Below are positions 8,521 to 17,638 of a stretch of 64,000 nucleotides of DNA, piece by piece. The notes beneath the pieces are model-generated. The model searched no databases. It had not been told where the DNA came from and worked only from the letters and a program-made list of their open reading frames with translations. This DNA comes from an uncultured Bacteroidales bacterium (lineage in GTDB: Bacteria; Bacteroidota; Bacteroidia; Bacteroidales; P3), in NCBI GenBank assembly GCA_900317125.1, contig ONFR01000003.1, forward strand, positions 124,001 to 188,000, in the 5' to 3' direction. Position 1 is the stretch's first letter. Every line of letters starts with the position of its first letter. The position numbers and the translations under genes are program-made.

Positions 8521-9291
8521 ATGCAAGCACTCGTCACTGGAGCCACCTCGGGCATGGGCTTGGAATACTGCCGACAGCTGGCACAGAGCGGCCACAACCT
8601 CGTCATGGTCTCCAATCAGCAAGAACAGCTCGACACACTGCCCTTGCTGATCAGCCAACAATACCATGTACGTGCCATAGGCCGCTACCAGGATCTTGCT
8701 GCCCCCGATGCAGCACAGCAGCTTTACGACTGGTGCTGCTGCGAAGGACTGCAGATAGACATCCTCGTCAACAATGCCGGCATGTTCTTCTTCCACAAAC
8801 TCACCCCCGACTATGTCGGCCGCGCAGAAGCCATGCTCTCCCTCCACATGCTCACCCCCACACGTCTCTGTTTTCTCTTCGGCGAGGAAATGAAACACCG
8901 CCGCCAAGGCTACATCATCAACGTCTCGAGCATGGTTGCCCAGATGCCCACACCGGGCATCACCATCTATGCCGCCACCAAGGCATATCTCAAAAGCTAT
9001 TCCAAGTCGCTATACTTCGAGATGCGTCCCTACGGCGTGGGAGTCACCACCGTGCTGCCCGGCGCCATCGCCACACCGCTTTACAATATAAAGCCCGCCA
9101 CACTCAAACTCCTCACCCGTCTTGGAATCGTCCGCACACCTCAGTGGATGGTGCGCCGCGCCCTGCGAGGCATGGTCCGTAAACGCCATTATGTCAAGCC
9201 CGGTGTGATGAACTATCTGGCGCCCGTCCTCCTGAAACTCCTCCCGAACGGACTTGAAACCCGAATTTGGCAGAAAATAGATGGTAAATAA
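8521..9291 (+). CDS. short-chain dehydrogenase/reductase (SDR) family oxidoreductase
   Basis: 256 residues, cytoplasmic NAD(P)-dependent oxidoreductase of the classical SDR type. Cofactor motif TGATSGMG lies at residues 6-13, NNAG near 89-92, and the catalytic Ser-Tyr-Lys set appears as INVSSM followed by YAATK around residues 139-160. The LPGAIATPL segment after the active site is also typical. It resembles the DltE/YdfG-like group that carries an extended C-terminus. The substrate is unknown. It ends at the bidirectional hairpin before the convergent barrel gene. Confidence 0.88.
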   Translation: MQALVTGATSGMGLEYCRQLAQSGHNLVMVSNQQEQLDTLPLLISQQYHVRAIGRYQDLAAPDAAQQLYDWCCCEGLQIDILVNNAGMFFFHKLTPDYVGRAEAMLSLHMLTPTRLCFLFGEEMKHRRQGYIINVSSMVAQMPTPGITIYAATKAYLKSYSKSLYFEMRPYGVGVTTVLPGAIATPLYNIKPATLKLLTRLGIVRTPQWMVRRALRGMVRKRHYVKPGVMNYLAPVLLKLLPNGLETRIWQKIDGK

Positions 9292-9322
9292 ATAGAGGTC
9301 TGACAGTTGTCAAACCTCTATT
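9291..9322. terminator. bidirectional hairpin between convergent genes
   Basis: AATAGAGGT (9291-9299) pairs with ACCTCTATT, with an inner TGACA/TGTCA stem. It begins at the SDR stop codon and ends about 25 nt from the stop of the convergent barrel gene. Confidence 0.65.
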
Positions 9323-9346
9323 GCTGTTCATTATATTGAATAATGA

Positions 9347-9802
9347 TTAGTTCAGCTTGTAGCGGATACCAAGAGCGGCAGCCCAGCTGAAATGGTTGAT
9401 GCACTCCTTGGGCAGAACAAACTCATATTCCGGACGGATGTCGACGGTAATCTGGAAAGGAAAGTTGGCAAAGTTGGCTTCGAGACCCAGCTGTGCGGCA
9501 ACAGCAACTCCTACACCGTGGTTCTTGCAATAGCTTACCTTTGCACCAGGGCCAGCATACCAACCCAGCCAGTCGGTAAGACCGCCTTTCCACTGATAGA
9601 CACCGGTCAGATAGAAAAAGTCGAAATCAGGCAGATTCACTCCCAAGTCGAACTCAAGACGGTTAGCTGCCAAGCTCTTCTGATAGGATATCTCAGCGCC
9701 ATACTTGGTGCCGCCGCCGAAACGGAGACCCAGTGCATCCTGTGCGTTTGCAGCAATTCCAAGGGCAAATACTGCCACTAAAAGTACAAAAATTTTCTTC
9801 AT
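9347..9802 (-). CDS. small secreted/outer-membrane beta-barrel-like protein
   Basis: 151 residues starting MKKIFVLLVAVFALGIAANAQ, a clean signal peptide ending at A-N-A-Q. The mature part alternates polar and hydrophobic residues in short strands and ends in an aromatic/hydrophobic strand (AAALGIRYKLN), as in small outer-membrane barrels. No specific family recognised. The start at 9802 is preferred over the upstream ATG at 9871 because the latter would precede the likely transcription start from the box at 9870-9877. Confidence 0.75.
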   Translation of the reverse strand: MKKIFVLLVAVFALGIAANAQDALGLRFGGGTKYGAEISYQKSLAANRLEFDLGVNLPDFDFFYLTGVYQWKGGLTDWLGWYAGPGAKVSYCKNHGVGVAVAAQLGLEANFANFPFQITVDIRPEYEFVLPKECINHFSWAAALGIRYKLN

Positions 9803-9869
9803 AATAATGTTGTTTTTTAGTTTGTTATTAATTTGTTTACTGGATAATGTCTTTACCTTTTCAATCTGC

Positions 9870-9877
9870 AAATATAC
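9870..9877 (-). promoter_or_regulatory. Bacteroidota -7 box for the barrel-like gene
   Basis: Minus-strand TATATTTG fits TAnnTTTG, 68 nt upstream of ATG 9802. Confidence 0.5.
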
Positions 9878-9907
9878 ATAAATTCTGCAAATAACGAAAA
9901 AAAAATG

Positions 9908-9915
9908 TAACTTTG
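9908..9915 (+). promoter_or_regulatory. Bacteroidota -7 box for nadE
   Basis: TAACTTTG fits TAnnTTTG, 43 nt before ATG 9958. It sets the start of nadE at 9958 rather than at an in-frame codon at 9913. Confidence 0.55.
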
Positions 9916-9957
9916 CAGAAATTAATTCACATCGTTAATTGCAAAAACACGTTGATT

Positions 9958-11514
9958 ATGAATATACATATAGTACAACACGACATTGTGTCGAATAATC
10001 CTGAAGAAAATCTGAAATGGATTTTGGAAGAGTTGGAGACTCCTGAAAGCAAGGAGGCGCTGTTGACTGTTTTTCCTGCTTGCACACTGTGCGGTGCGCC
10101 GTTGTATGGTTCGGTGGCCTACACCGACGTCCAGAAACGTGCCCAGGCGGCCTTGCAGGAATTGGTGCAGCGGTCGGAGCACCGCGCCTTTCTGGTGGGT
10201 ATGCCGTTGCAGATACAAGACCGCGGTCTGTGCAACGCCATCGTGTTTGTACAGAATTGTGCCATCCGTGGCATCATCACCAAGAAATATCTGGCTCCCG
10301 ACGAGCAACGCTATTTCGTACGCGGTGAGGGGGTGCAGACCATCCAGTATCAAGACCAGTCGCTGGCGATAGGCTTCTACGAAGACTTGAAGGAGCTGTC
10401 GAAGTCGCACTCCGGTCAGCCCGATGTGGTGATTTGTTGCGGATGCAACGTGTTCGACTATAACAAGCCCTATCGTATCCGTTACCGCATGCACAAGATT
10501 GTGGAGAACCTGAATGCCGCACTGGTGTTCGCCAACCGTACTGGCAGTGAGGGAAGCCTACTCTTTGCAGGTGGCTCGATGGCTTTGAATGCCGCAGGGG
10601 TTGTGCTGTGCCAGCTGCCTTATTTTGAAGAGAGCGCAGCCAGCGTCGACCTACAGCTGCTCGAGCCCTGTGAGGATGAGAAACCCGAAGTGGTGGCATT
10701 GGTGTATAAGGCGCTGGTGACGGGTTTAAGGGACTATTTCCGTAAAAACCACCTGCAAAGGGCAGTGTTGGGCCTTTCGGGCGGCATGGATTCGGCCATG
10801 GTTTGCCTGTTGGCTGCCGATGCTTTGGGACCCGAGAATGTACACGGCATATTGATGCCGTCGCAATACTCCACCGACCACTCGGTGAAGGACGCTGTGG
10901 ATCTGGCCAACAATCTGGGGGTCAGTTACGACATCGTGCCCATCAAGCCAATGTTTGATTTGCTGAAGGAGACCATGAAGCCGGTGTTTGGCGACAGGGC
11001 TGAAGATGTGACCGAAGAGAACATGCAGGCCCGTATCCGCGGCACCATCGTGATGAGTTATGCCAACAAGTTCGGGGCTATGGCCTTGAACACCACCAAC
11101 AAGTCGGAGGCTGCCATGGGCTACGGCACCCTGTATGGCGACAGCTGTGGCGGTATCAGTGTCATCGGCGACCTTTACAAGACCGAGGTATATGAGTTGG
11201 CGGAGTATGTGAACCGCGAGGTGGAGAGAATCCCTGTCAATACCATCCGGAAACCCCCTTCAGCCGAGTTGCGTCCCGGGCAGAAAGACACCGACTCGCT
11301 GCCTGATTACAGTGTGCTGGATGCCATCTTGAATCTGCATATCGAGGAGCAGCTCTGTGCCGAGGAGATAGTGGCCGAGGGCTATGATGAGGAATTGGTG
11401 TCGCAGGTACTGCGTAAGGTGCGTATCAACGAGTGGAAGCGCCTGCAGTTTGCCCCGGTGCTGAAGGTGTCGCCCATGAGCTTTGGAATCGACCGCCGGG
11501 TACCCATCAGTTGA
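9958..11514 (+). CDS. nadE: NAD+ synthase with a degenerate N-terminal nitrilase/glutaminase domain
   Basis: 518 residues. The C-terminal ATP-pyrophosphatase domain (P-loop LSGGMDSAM near residues 272-280; TTNKSEAAMGYGTLYGD; RKPPSAELRPGQKD) turns deamido-NAD into NAD+ using ATP and ammonia. The N-terminal 240 residues have the nitrilase fold that normally releases ammonia from glutamine with a Glu-Lys-Cys triad. The catalytic Glu position reads Ala41 (VFPACTLCG instead of xFxELxxxG), the Lys is kept (ITKKYLAP, about K109), and the ICED-type nucleophile Cys reads Tyr141 (GFYEDLK). I infer that the glutaminase is dead and that the enzyme uses free ammonia or another donor. Confidence 0.9.
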   Translation: MNIHIVQHDIVSNNPEENLKWILEELETPESKEALLTVFPACTLCGAPLYGSVAYTDVQKRAQAALQELVQRSEHRAFLVGMPLQIQDRGLCNAIVFVQNCAIRGIITKKYLAPDEQRYFVRGEGVQTIQYQDQSLAIGFYEDLKELSKSHSGQPDVVICCGCNVFDYNKPYRIRYRMHKIVENLNAALVFANRTGSEGSLLFAGGSMALNAAGVVLCQLPYFEESAASVDLQLLEPCEDEKPEVVALVYKALVTGLRDYFRKNHLQRAVLGLSGGMDSAMVCLLAADALGPENVHGILMPSQYSTDHSVKDAVDLANNLGVSYDIVPIKPMFDLLKETMKPVFGDRAEDVTEENMQARIRGTIVMSYANKFGAMALNTTNKSEAAMGYGTLYGDSCGGISVIGDLYKTEVYELAEYVNREVERIPVNTIRKPPSAELRPGQKDTDSLPDYSVLDAILNLHIEEQLCAEEIVAEGYDEELVSQVLRKVRINEWKRLQFAPVLKVSPMSFGIDRRVPIS

Positions 11515-11545
11515 GTTGCGGGTGCCGCCGAGTAGGGCGTGAGCT

Positions 11546-14017
11546 ATGGAGCAGAGAAATCCTCAGATCGAACTGGCTGAAAAGTATGTGAACGAGACGG
11601 GTGTTTCGTTGTTTCTGACTGGAAAGGCAGGAACAGGGAAAACCACGTTTCTTCACCATGTTGTTGCCAACTGTTCAAAACGCAATGTGGTGCTGGCACC
11701 GACGGGCGTGGCAGCAGTGAATGCTGGAGGCGTGACGATACACAGTTTCTTCCAGCTGCCCTTTTGCCCCTATCTGCCCGAGGTGAAGGAACTGGTGACA
11801 GAATACCAGCTCCCCGAAAGCCAGAAGCAGTTGAGAAAGGCGAAAGTGGACGTTATTCGTACACTCGATTTGCTGATTATTGATGAGATAAGCATGGTGC
11901 GAGCCGATTTGCTCGACGCGGTGGATGCTGTGTTGCGACGCTATCGGCGCAGCAGCCGTCCCTTCGGGGGGGTGCAGCTGTTGATGATTGGCGATGTGCA
12001 GCAACTTGCGCCCGTGGTCACCGACGAGGAGAGACCCTATATGGACAGGGTATACCCTTCGCCGTTCTTCTTCCACAGCAAGGCTTTGCAACGGCTGCAG
12101 TATGTTACTATCCAATTGACCACAGTATACCGCCAGCAGGACCCTGTCTTTCTGCGCCTGCTCAACAACATCCGCGACAACAGATTCGACGAGACTACGC
12201 TGGCAGCACTCAACTCCCGTGTGCGGAAACCTGGCGCCCCTGTTGTCTCCGCCGATGGGCAGGAGCCTATCTTGCTTACAACCCACAACTGGCAGGCCGA
12301 CGAGGTCAACCGTCGTCATTTGGAAGCTTTGGACACGCCTGTCCACATCTTTGACGCTGAGGTGGAGGGTAATTTCCCCGACAGTGCTGCTCCCACCGAG
12401 CGGCATTTGGAGCTGAAAGAGGGGGCTCAGGTGATGTTTGTAAAAAACGACAGCTCGGCGCACCGATATTATAACGGCATGATAGGTGTGGTGGACAGTA
12501 TAGAGGCCGACGACGACACGTCTGACGGACAGAAGCATATCGTGGTGGTGAACAGTGAGGGGGAACGTATCAATGTAGGGCAGGAGCGATGGGATACATG
12601 GAAATACGAAATTGACAGTTCCGACAACCAGATAAAGCAGAAGCTTGACGGCGTCTTTGTGCAGTATCCCCTCAAAACCGCCTGGGCTGTCACCATCCAC
12701 AAGGCCCAGGGACTGACTTTCGACAGGGTGCAGGTGGATGTGTCGGGTGCGTTCACTTACGGGCAGGTATACGTGGCGCTGAGTCGCTGTCGCAGTCTTG
12801 AAGGCTTGACCCTGTTGTCGCCGGTCACTTCCCGCTGTGCCTTTGGCAGCGAGGATATTGCGCAGTTCAACCAGACCTTCACGCCTCCCGAACAGGTTGA
12901 GCAGATGTTCGACGGCTTCAGGTCACAGTATTTCTATGATGTCCTCTTCGATTTGTTTGATTTCAGCACCTTGCAACACGATACCGAGGGACTGAACCGA
13001 CTCTTTCAGGAGCATCTGCGTTCGGTGTATCCCGCTCAGGCAGGGGCCCTTTCGCAGTTGTGTCTCGGCGAGGTTGAGGAAATGGTGTCGGTGGCAGGCC
13101 GTTTTCGCCGCCAGCTGACGGCTATTGGACAAACCGCCGACGGACAGTCCGGCACATTGATGCAAGAGCGCATCGGCAAGGCGTCGGTCTATTTCCAAGG
13201 TGTGATAGAGGCTATCGACAATCGTGTGCAGCCGCTGCTGGATGTGGATGTGGACAATAAGGAGGTGGCACGCCGCCTGAAAGAGTTGGCCGAACGCTAC
13301 CGCCACGATTCCGGCTTGAAGAGGCATCTGCTAAAAAGTGTAGGCGAAAAGGGGTTTGATATAGTCCGCTGCCAGAAGGCCAAGGTGGACTTTGAACTAG
13401 AGGAACCAGCCAAACCCAAGCGCGAACGGCGCGAGAAGGTCTACGAGGGTGTGCAGCATCCCGGCTTGGTGCCGATGCTGTCGGCTTGGCGGCGCAACAT
13501 TGCCGAGGAGGCTGGGGTGCCGGCATTCGCCATCATGCACCAGAAGACCCTCCTGGCCATTGCCGACCGGTTGCCCTTGACGATGGAAGAGTTGAAAGAG
13601 GTGCCAGGCATGGGCAAGATAAAGTTGAAGAAATACGGCTCCGAAATCATGCAGGTTGTGCACGACTATTGCCAGGAAAAGGGCATCTCTCTGCCGGAGA
13701 TTAACGAGGAGGCAGAGCAGGAAAAAGTGCCCATGTGGCAGCAGGCGGCGATACTGATGTCTGAGGGCAGGACGGTGGATGAGGTGGCTCGGGAATTGAA
13801 CCGTGCCGTGAGTACTACGGAAGGCTACCTTTTTGCCGCGGTGGAACATGATGTTCTCGACCCCGAACTGTTGTTGCCGCAAGAGGCATTGGAGGAGTTG
13901 TCGGCCTATTGGTCAGACCATCCTGATGCGACACGCCTTAAGGAGGTGTATGAGCATTTTGAAGGCAAATACAGTTATCTCCAACTGCGGGTGGCGCGAT
14001 ATGTTATAGGACTATAG
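11546..14017 (+). CDS. PIF1-like ATP-dependent DNA helicase with HRDC and HTH C-terminal domains
   Basis: 823 residues. Superfamily 1B helicase core: Walker A FLTGKAGTGKTT (about residues 23-34), Walker B LLIIDEISM (near 113), and a UvrD_C_2-like block with TIHKAQGLTFD and VALSRCRSLEGL near residues 385-420. A long linker leads to an HRDC domain (LLAIADRLP, LKEVPGMGKIKLKKYG, about 660-710) and a helix-turn-helix helicase-C domain (LMSEGRTVDEVARELN, about 740-780). It is likely involved in replication or repair of structured DNA. The start is 31 nt after the nadE stop, so cotranscription is plausible. This domain order is usual for Bacteroidota. Confidence 0.9.
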   Translation: MEQRNPQIELAEKYVNETGVSLFLTGKAGTGKTTFLHHVVANCSKRNVVLAPTGVAAVNAGGVTIHSFFQLPFCPYLPEVKELVTEYQLPESQKQLRKAKVDVIRTLDLLIIDEISMVRADLLDAVDAVLRRYRRSSRPFGGVQLLMIGDVQQLAPVVTDEERPYMDRVYPSPFFFHSKALQRLQYVTIQLTTVYRQQDPVFLRLLNNIRDNRFDETTLAALNSRVRKPGAPVVSADGQEPILLTTHNWQADEVNRRHLEALDTPVHIFDAEVEGNFPDSAAPTERHLELKEGAQVMFVKNDSSAHRYYNGMIGVVDSIEADDDTSDGQKHIVVVNSEGERINVGQERWDTWKYEIDSSDNQIKQKLDGVFVQYPLKTAWAVTIHKAQGLTFDRVQVDVSGAFTYGQVYVALSRCRSLEGLTLLSPVTSRCAFGSEDIAQFNQTFTPPEQVEQMFDGFRSQYFYDVLFDLFDFSTLQHDTEGLNRLFQEHLRSVYPAQAGALSQLCLGEVEEMVSVAGRFRRQLTAIGQTADGQSGTLMQERIGKASVYFQGVIEAIDNRVQPLLDVDVDNKEVARRLKELAERYRHDSGLKRHLLKSVGEKGFDIVRCQKAKVDFELEEPAKPKRERREKVYEGVQHPGLVPMLSAWRRNIAEEAGVPAFAIMHQKTLLAIADRLPLTMEELKEVPGMGKIKLKKYGSEIMQVVHDYCQEKGISLPEINEEAEQEKVPMWQQAAILMSEGRTVDEVARELNRAVSTTEGYLFAAVEHDVLDPELLLPQEALEELSAYWSDHPDATRLKEVYEHFEGKYSYLQLRVARYVIGL

Positions 14018-14028
14018 TGTTGCTCGGT

Positions 14029-14787
14029 CTATAGGTCTACAGGCTTGAGTGTTTGCTGTGCCCGTGTGCGTGACATGAGGTTGAAATGCCACCACTCCGA
14101 ACGGAAAGTGATTAACCCTTGGCTATGCATCAATCGGCGTAGGAGACGGCGATTGTCGTATTCCTGCTGCGTGATGCGTCCCGAGCTGAGTAGCTCGTAT
14201 TCATTGTCAATATGCGATTCGTGACCGAAGTGGTCGAAGTCGGAACCCATGGGTAACAGGTTGCCTGCTGTATCGGCAAGGGTGATGTCGACGGCCGCGC
14301 CGTAATTGTGCAGGCCGGGACCATTGCGCGGGTTGGATACATAGATGTTGAGGGGCGTGCCTTGTACAAGGCTGAACATCGAACGCTGCACCGACAAGGG
14401 TCGGACGGCATCGAGTATCATCAGCGTCAGGTCGGGACGGATGCGCTGCAGCTCTTTCTGTGCGGCGTCAATCTTCTGAGCCAGTTGCGGCAACAGGAAA
14501 GCCCTGTGTATGTCGGGGTAGAGTGTCTGCCCTGTGAAGTTGTCGGGAGTGGAATAGACGAGATGCACCTGGATCGAGGAGTCCAGCTGCTGCACATCGA
14601 CAAGCCCCAAACTGAGCAACATGCATTCGGTGGGTGTGTAGGGTTGGGGTGTCGGCTGGGATGCGATAGGAACGGAGTCCTCCTGTACGGGAGAACTGTC
14701 GGCAGTATCGCAAAGGGTGCCTGACGGCGAGGCGTGTCGGCATCCGACGAGAAACAATACACTAATGAAGAGTATGTAAGGCCGCAT
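14029..14787 (-). CDS. lipoprotein D-alanyl-D-alanine dipeptidase (VanX/DdpX-like, peptidase M15D)
   Basis: 252 residues with a lipobox at C16 (LFLVGC), so an envelope lipoprotein. Zinc-ligand motifs of M15 peptidases are in place: H160 and D167 in LHNYGAAVDI, and catalytic E231 with ligand H234 in EWWHFNL. These enzymes split D-Ala-D-Ala; in species without vancomycin resistance genes the usual role is salvage of cell-wall dipeptide. No vanA/vanH-like neighbours are present, so a resistance role has no support. era is next upstream on the same strand, 28 nt away. Confidence 0.88.
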   Translation of the reverse strand: MRPYILFISVLFLVGCRHASPSGTLCDTADSSPVQEDSVPIASQPTPQPYTPTECMLLSLGLVDVQQLDSSIQVHLVYSTPDNFTGQTLYPDIHRAFLLPQLAQKIDAAQKELQRIRPDLTLMILDAVRPLSVQRSMFSLVQGTPLNIYVSNPRNGPGLHNYGAAVDITLADTAGNLLPMGSDFDHFGHESHIDNEYELLSSGRITQQEYDNRRLLRRLMHSQGLITFRSEWWHFNLMSRTRAQQTLKPVDL

Positions 14788-14815
14788 GGTTGGAGACCGT
14801 GATGCGTTGGTGGGG

Positions 14816-15697
14816 TTAGTCGCTGGTCTCGTAGCCGAATTGCTTCAGTGCACGGTCGCTGTTGCGCCAGTCTTTCATCACCTTGACATACAGGTTGAGG
14901 AAACATTTCTTGCCAGTGAATTCCTCAATGTCTTTGCGAGCCTCTATCCCCACCTTCTTGATGGATTTGCCCTGATGGCCGATAAGGATGGCGCGCTGCG
15001 ATTCCCGCTCCACATAGATGATCGCACGGATATTGTCCACACCCTCTTTCTCTTCATAGCTCTCCACAGCCACTTCGCAGCTGTAAGGAATCTCTTTCTG
15101 ATAGTAGAGTAACAGTTTCTCCCGAATAATCTCGCTGACAAAGAAACGCATGGAGCGGTCGGTCAGTTCGTCTTTCGGGAAATAGGGCGGGTTCTCGGGC
15201 AGCAGCTGGATGATGTGGTCGAAGATGCTGTCGATATTGAAGCGTTCGGTGGCTGAGGCGGGAATGATGACCGCCCGGGGAATCTGATTGTGCCAATAGG
15301 CTATCTTGTCGGTGACCTGCTGCTGGTTGGAGAGGTCAATTTTGTTGATGACCAATATGATTGGCGTGTCGGAACGGATGATTCGTTCCAAGAGTTCCTG
15401 GTTCTTCAACGTCTCGCCAACTTCGGTGACAAGGAGGAAGAGGTCGGCATCCTCGAGGGCATTGCGTACCACTCCCATCATCTGCTCGTGGAGCTTGTAG
15501 TGGGGGTTGACAATGCCCGGGGTATCGGTATAGACAATCTGGAAATCCTCGCCGTTAACGATACCCATGATGCGGTGGCGTGTGGTCTGAGCCTTGCTAG
15601 TGATGATGCTGAGACGTTCGCCCACCAGGGCGTTCATCAGGGAGGACTTGCCCACGTTGGGGTTGCCGATGATGTTTACAAAGCCTGCTTTGTGCAT
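14816..15697 (-). CDS. era: GTPase Era
   Basis: 293 residues. GTPase motifs G1 GNPNVGKSS (residues 11-19), G3 DTPG, G4 NKIDL, followed by a C-terminal KH RNA-binding domain with the ILIGHQGKSIKKVG loop. Era binds the 3' end of 16S rRNA and assists 30S assembly. Length and layout are normal. rplY and prs lie upstream in the same direction but are separated by a hairpin. Confidence 0.97.
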   Translation of the reverse strand: MHKAGFVNIIGNPNVGKSSLMNALVGERLSIITSKAQTTRHRIMGIVNGEDFQIVYTDTPGIVNPHYKLHEQMMGVVRNALEDADLFLLVTEVGETLKNQELLERIIRSDTPIILVINKIDLSNQQQVTDKIAYWHNQIPRAVIIPASATERFNIDSIFDHIIQLLPENPPYFPKDELTDRSMRFFVSEIIREKLLLYYQKEIPYSCEVAVESYEEKEGVDNIRAIIYVERESQRAILIGHQGKSIKKVGIEARKDIEEFTGKKCFLNLYVKVMKDWRNSDRALKQFGYETSD

Positions 15698-15717
15698 GGG
15701 GAAAGGTGCTAAAAGTC

Positions 15718-15768
15718 AAAACCTAAAAACCAAAAGGTATACAGGTGACCTTTTAGTTTTTAGGTTTT
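15718..15768 (-). terminator. long AT-rich inverted repeat after rplY
   Basis: A 21-nt arm at 15718-15738 pairs, with one mismatch, with 15748-15768 around a 9-nt loop. On the minus strand it lies just after the rplY stop and is T-rich on the distal arm. It probably stops transcription before era. Confidence 0.65.
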
Positions 15769-15785
15769 AGTTTCAACTTGGATTA

Positions 15786-16367
15786 TTATTCGGCCTCAAC
15801 AACCTCGTTGGCTCCGGTGGCAGCGGCACGGGTGCTGTTGATAACAACTACCTCGCTGCTCTTGGGGTTGAGGATGCAGTAGTTCTCGGTGGCGATGTCC
15901 TGCACTTTGCAGCGCTGGGCAACATCGAGATTGGTGATGTCGATAAGAATCTCGCTGGGCATGTCGGCGGGAAGAGCCTTCACGTTGAGTCTCTTCTGTT
16001 TGTAAGCCAGTTTACCACCCTTCATAACACCTACCGAAGTGCCAGTGGTGTGGACGGGGATGGACATGACGATGGGCTTGTCGTCGCTCAGCTCGTAGAA
16101 GTCGCAGTGGTACACGATTTCAGTCACGGGGTGGAAATCGATGTCCTTCAGCATGGCGCGATGCTTGGTGCCGTTCAGGTCAATCTCGACGTAGCAGGGT
16201 TCGGGGTTGAACAGGATGCGCTGGAACTGGGTCTGGGGGACAGCAAACAGATACTGCTCACCTTTACCGTACATTACGCAAGGCACCTTGTCTTCGCGAC
16301 GGAGAGCCTTAGCATCTTTTTTCCCTACGTTCTCGCGGAGAGAACCGCTCATTGATACTATTCTCAT
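15786..16367 (-). CDS. rplY: 50S ribosomal protein L25/general stress protein Ctc
   Basis: 193 residues: an N-terminal L25 5S-rRNA-binding domain (SLRENVGKKDAKALRRED, then PCVMYGKGEQ) and the C-terminal TL5/CTC beta domain (VPVHTTG-like IPVHTTGTSVGVMKGGK). It binds 5S rRNA in the large subunit. The acidic/Ala-rich tail is usual. It lies 120 nt downstream of prs in the same orientation, an arrangement frequent in Bacteroidota. Confidence 0.95.
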   Translation of the reverse strand: MRIVSMSGSLRENVGKKDAKALRREDKVPCVMYGKGEQYLFAVPQTQFQRILFNPEPCYVEIDLNGTKHRAMLKDIDFHPVTEIVYHCDFYELSDDKPIVMSIPVHTTGTSVGVMKGGKLAYKQKRLNVKALPADMPSEILIDITNLDVAQRCKVQDIATENYCILNPKSSEVVVINSTRAAATGANEVVEAE

Positions 16368-16468
16368 TTTTTTGTTTGTTTTTTGTGGCCCAATGGCCGG
16401 TTAATGATTATTGTGAATTAAAAAAGATTTCAGTATTTATTTCGTAAATCGACTAACACGATAACAAA

Positions 16469-16480
16469 TTAACGCGTTAA
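16469..16480. repeat. 12-bp perfect palindrome between prs and rplY
   Basis: TTAACGCGTTAA sits just after the prs stop (16487) inside a tract rich in AACACGATAACAAATTAAC-like words. It may be part of a weak hairpin or a simple repeat. No regulator is known for it. Confidence 0.4.
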
Positions 16481-16486
16481 CACATT

Positions 16487-17467
16487 TTACATGCGGTGGA
16501 TAACACCCTTGTGGTGGATGGTGGTCTCGTAGAGGTTGTCCAGCGACTCGTAGCAGACCACGCGGCGGATAGCCTCTGCCAGCAGCCAGTCGCAGCTGAG
16601 GACGCGAATCTTGTCGCTCTGGCGTTTCAGGGGGATGGTGTCGGTGGTGACCAGCTCCTCAAGGGCGGAGTTCTCCACCTTCTCGATAGCATTGCCGCTC
16701 AGCACCGGATGGGTGATCATGGCTCGCACGCTTTTGGCTCCGCTTTCCATGATAATGCCTGCAGCCTTGCAGATGGTCGAACCGGTATCGATAATGTCGT
16801 CCAGAAGGATAACATGACGGTCGGTCACGTCGCCAATCAGACGCATCTCGCCAATCTCATTGGGCTTGTTGCGGTGCTTATAGCAGATGACAAAGCTATT
16901 GTTAAGGGTCTTGGCATACATGCCTGCGCGCTTGCTGCCGCCCATGTCGGGGCTGGCGAACATCACATCCTCGATATCGAACTTCTCGCGGATGTAAGGC
17001 ATAAACAGCGACGAGCCGTAGAGGTGGTCGACGGGGATGTTGAAGAAACCCTGAATCTGGTCGGCGTGCAAGTCCATGCAGATGACACGGTCGGCACCGG
17101 CGGCTTGAATCATGTCCGCAATCACCTTCGAGGCAATCGGCACATGGGGCTTGTCCTTGCGGTCCTGACGGGCAAAACCATAGTAAGGTATCACCGCGAT
17201 GATTTTCTCGGCCGAGGCACGCTTGGCGGCATCAATCATCAGCAGCAACTCGAAAAGGTTGTCGGTGGGAGGGATGGTGGACTGGATGATGAAGACCGTG
17301 CCACCGCGGATGGTGTCTTCGTAGGAAGGCTGGAATTCTCCGTCGGCATATTGGAAAACGGTGGAATTTCCAAGCGGAATTCCATAAATATCCGCTACTC
17401 TGTGGGCCAGATTTTCTGTTGCACGGCCCGCAAAAATGAATACTTTATCAGTTTTTTTTTCGCCCAT
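16487..17467 (-). CDS. prs: ribose-phosphate pyrophosphokinase
   Basis: 326 residues. Makes PRPP from ribose 5-phosphate and ATP for nucleotide, His and NAD synthesis. Signatures: the ATP/Mg region RVICMDLHADQIQGFF, and the PRPP-binding loop VILLDDIIDTGSTICKAA. The open frame continues upstream to 17674, but the family N-terminus (MGEKKTDKVFIFAGRATENL) and the promoter at 17489-17496 place the start at 17467. Confidence 0.96.
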   Translation of the reverse strand: MGEKKTDKVFIFAGRATENLAHRVADIYGIPLGNSTVFQYADGEFQPSYEDTIRGGTVFIIQSTIPPTDNLFELLLMIDAAKRASAEKIIAVIPYYGFARQDRKDKPHVPIASKVIADMIQAAGADRVICMDLHADQIQGFFNIPVDHLYGSSLFMPYIREKFDIEDVMFASPDMGGSKRAGMYAKTLNNSFVICYKHRNKPNEIGEMRLIGDVTDRHVILLDDIIDTGSTICKAAGIIMESGAKSVRAMITHPVLSGNAIEKVENSALEELVTTDTIPLKRQSDKIRVLSCDWLLAEAIRRVVCYESLDNLYETTIHHKGVIHRM

Positions 17468-17488
17468 TTTGTGTTGATTTTGAGACTG

Positions 17489-17496
17489 CAAAGATA
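17489..17496 (-). promoter_or_regulatory. Bacteroidota -7 box for prs
   Basis: Minus-strand TATCTTTG, 22 nt before ATG 17467, so the leader is very short. Confidence 0.55.
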
Positions 17497-17558
17497 CACT
17501 ATTTTTCTTGATTATTGTAGTTTTTGAAAAAAAAATTTGCCATGTCGAAAAAAGTGCG

Positions 17559-17566
17559 TAATTTTG
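17559..17566 (+). promoter_or_regulatory. Bacteroidota promoter for tRNA-Leu
   Basis: TAATTTTG with TTTG (17536-17539) 19 nt upstream matches both promoter elements. It lies 72 nt before the tRNA 5' end and is divergent from prs. Confidence 0.6.
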
Positions 17567-17638
17567 CACCCGTTTTCGAGAGAGAAAAAGTGATGGAACA
17601 GGTGCCCTCAAGGGCTGCTCCAAAGCACTTCCCGAAAC

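Noticed and set aside
14029..14787. Vancomycin-resistance role for the VanX-like gene
   Set aside because: No vanH, vanA or regulator genes nearby; the lipoprotein form is a common wall-salvage enzyme in Bacteroidota.
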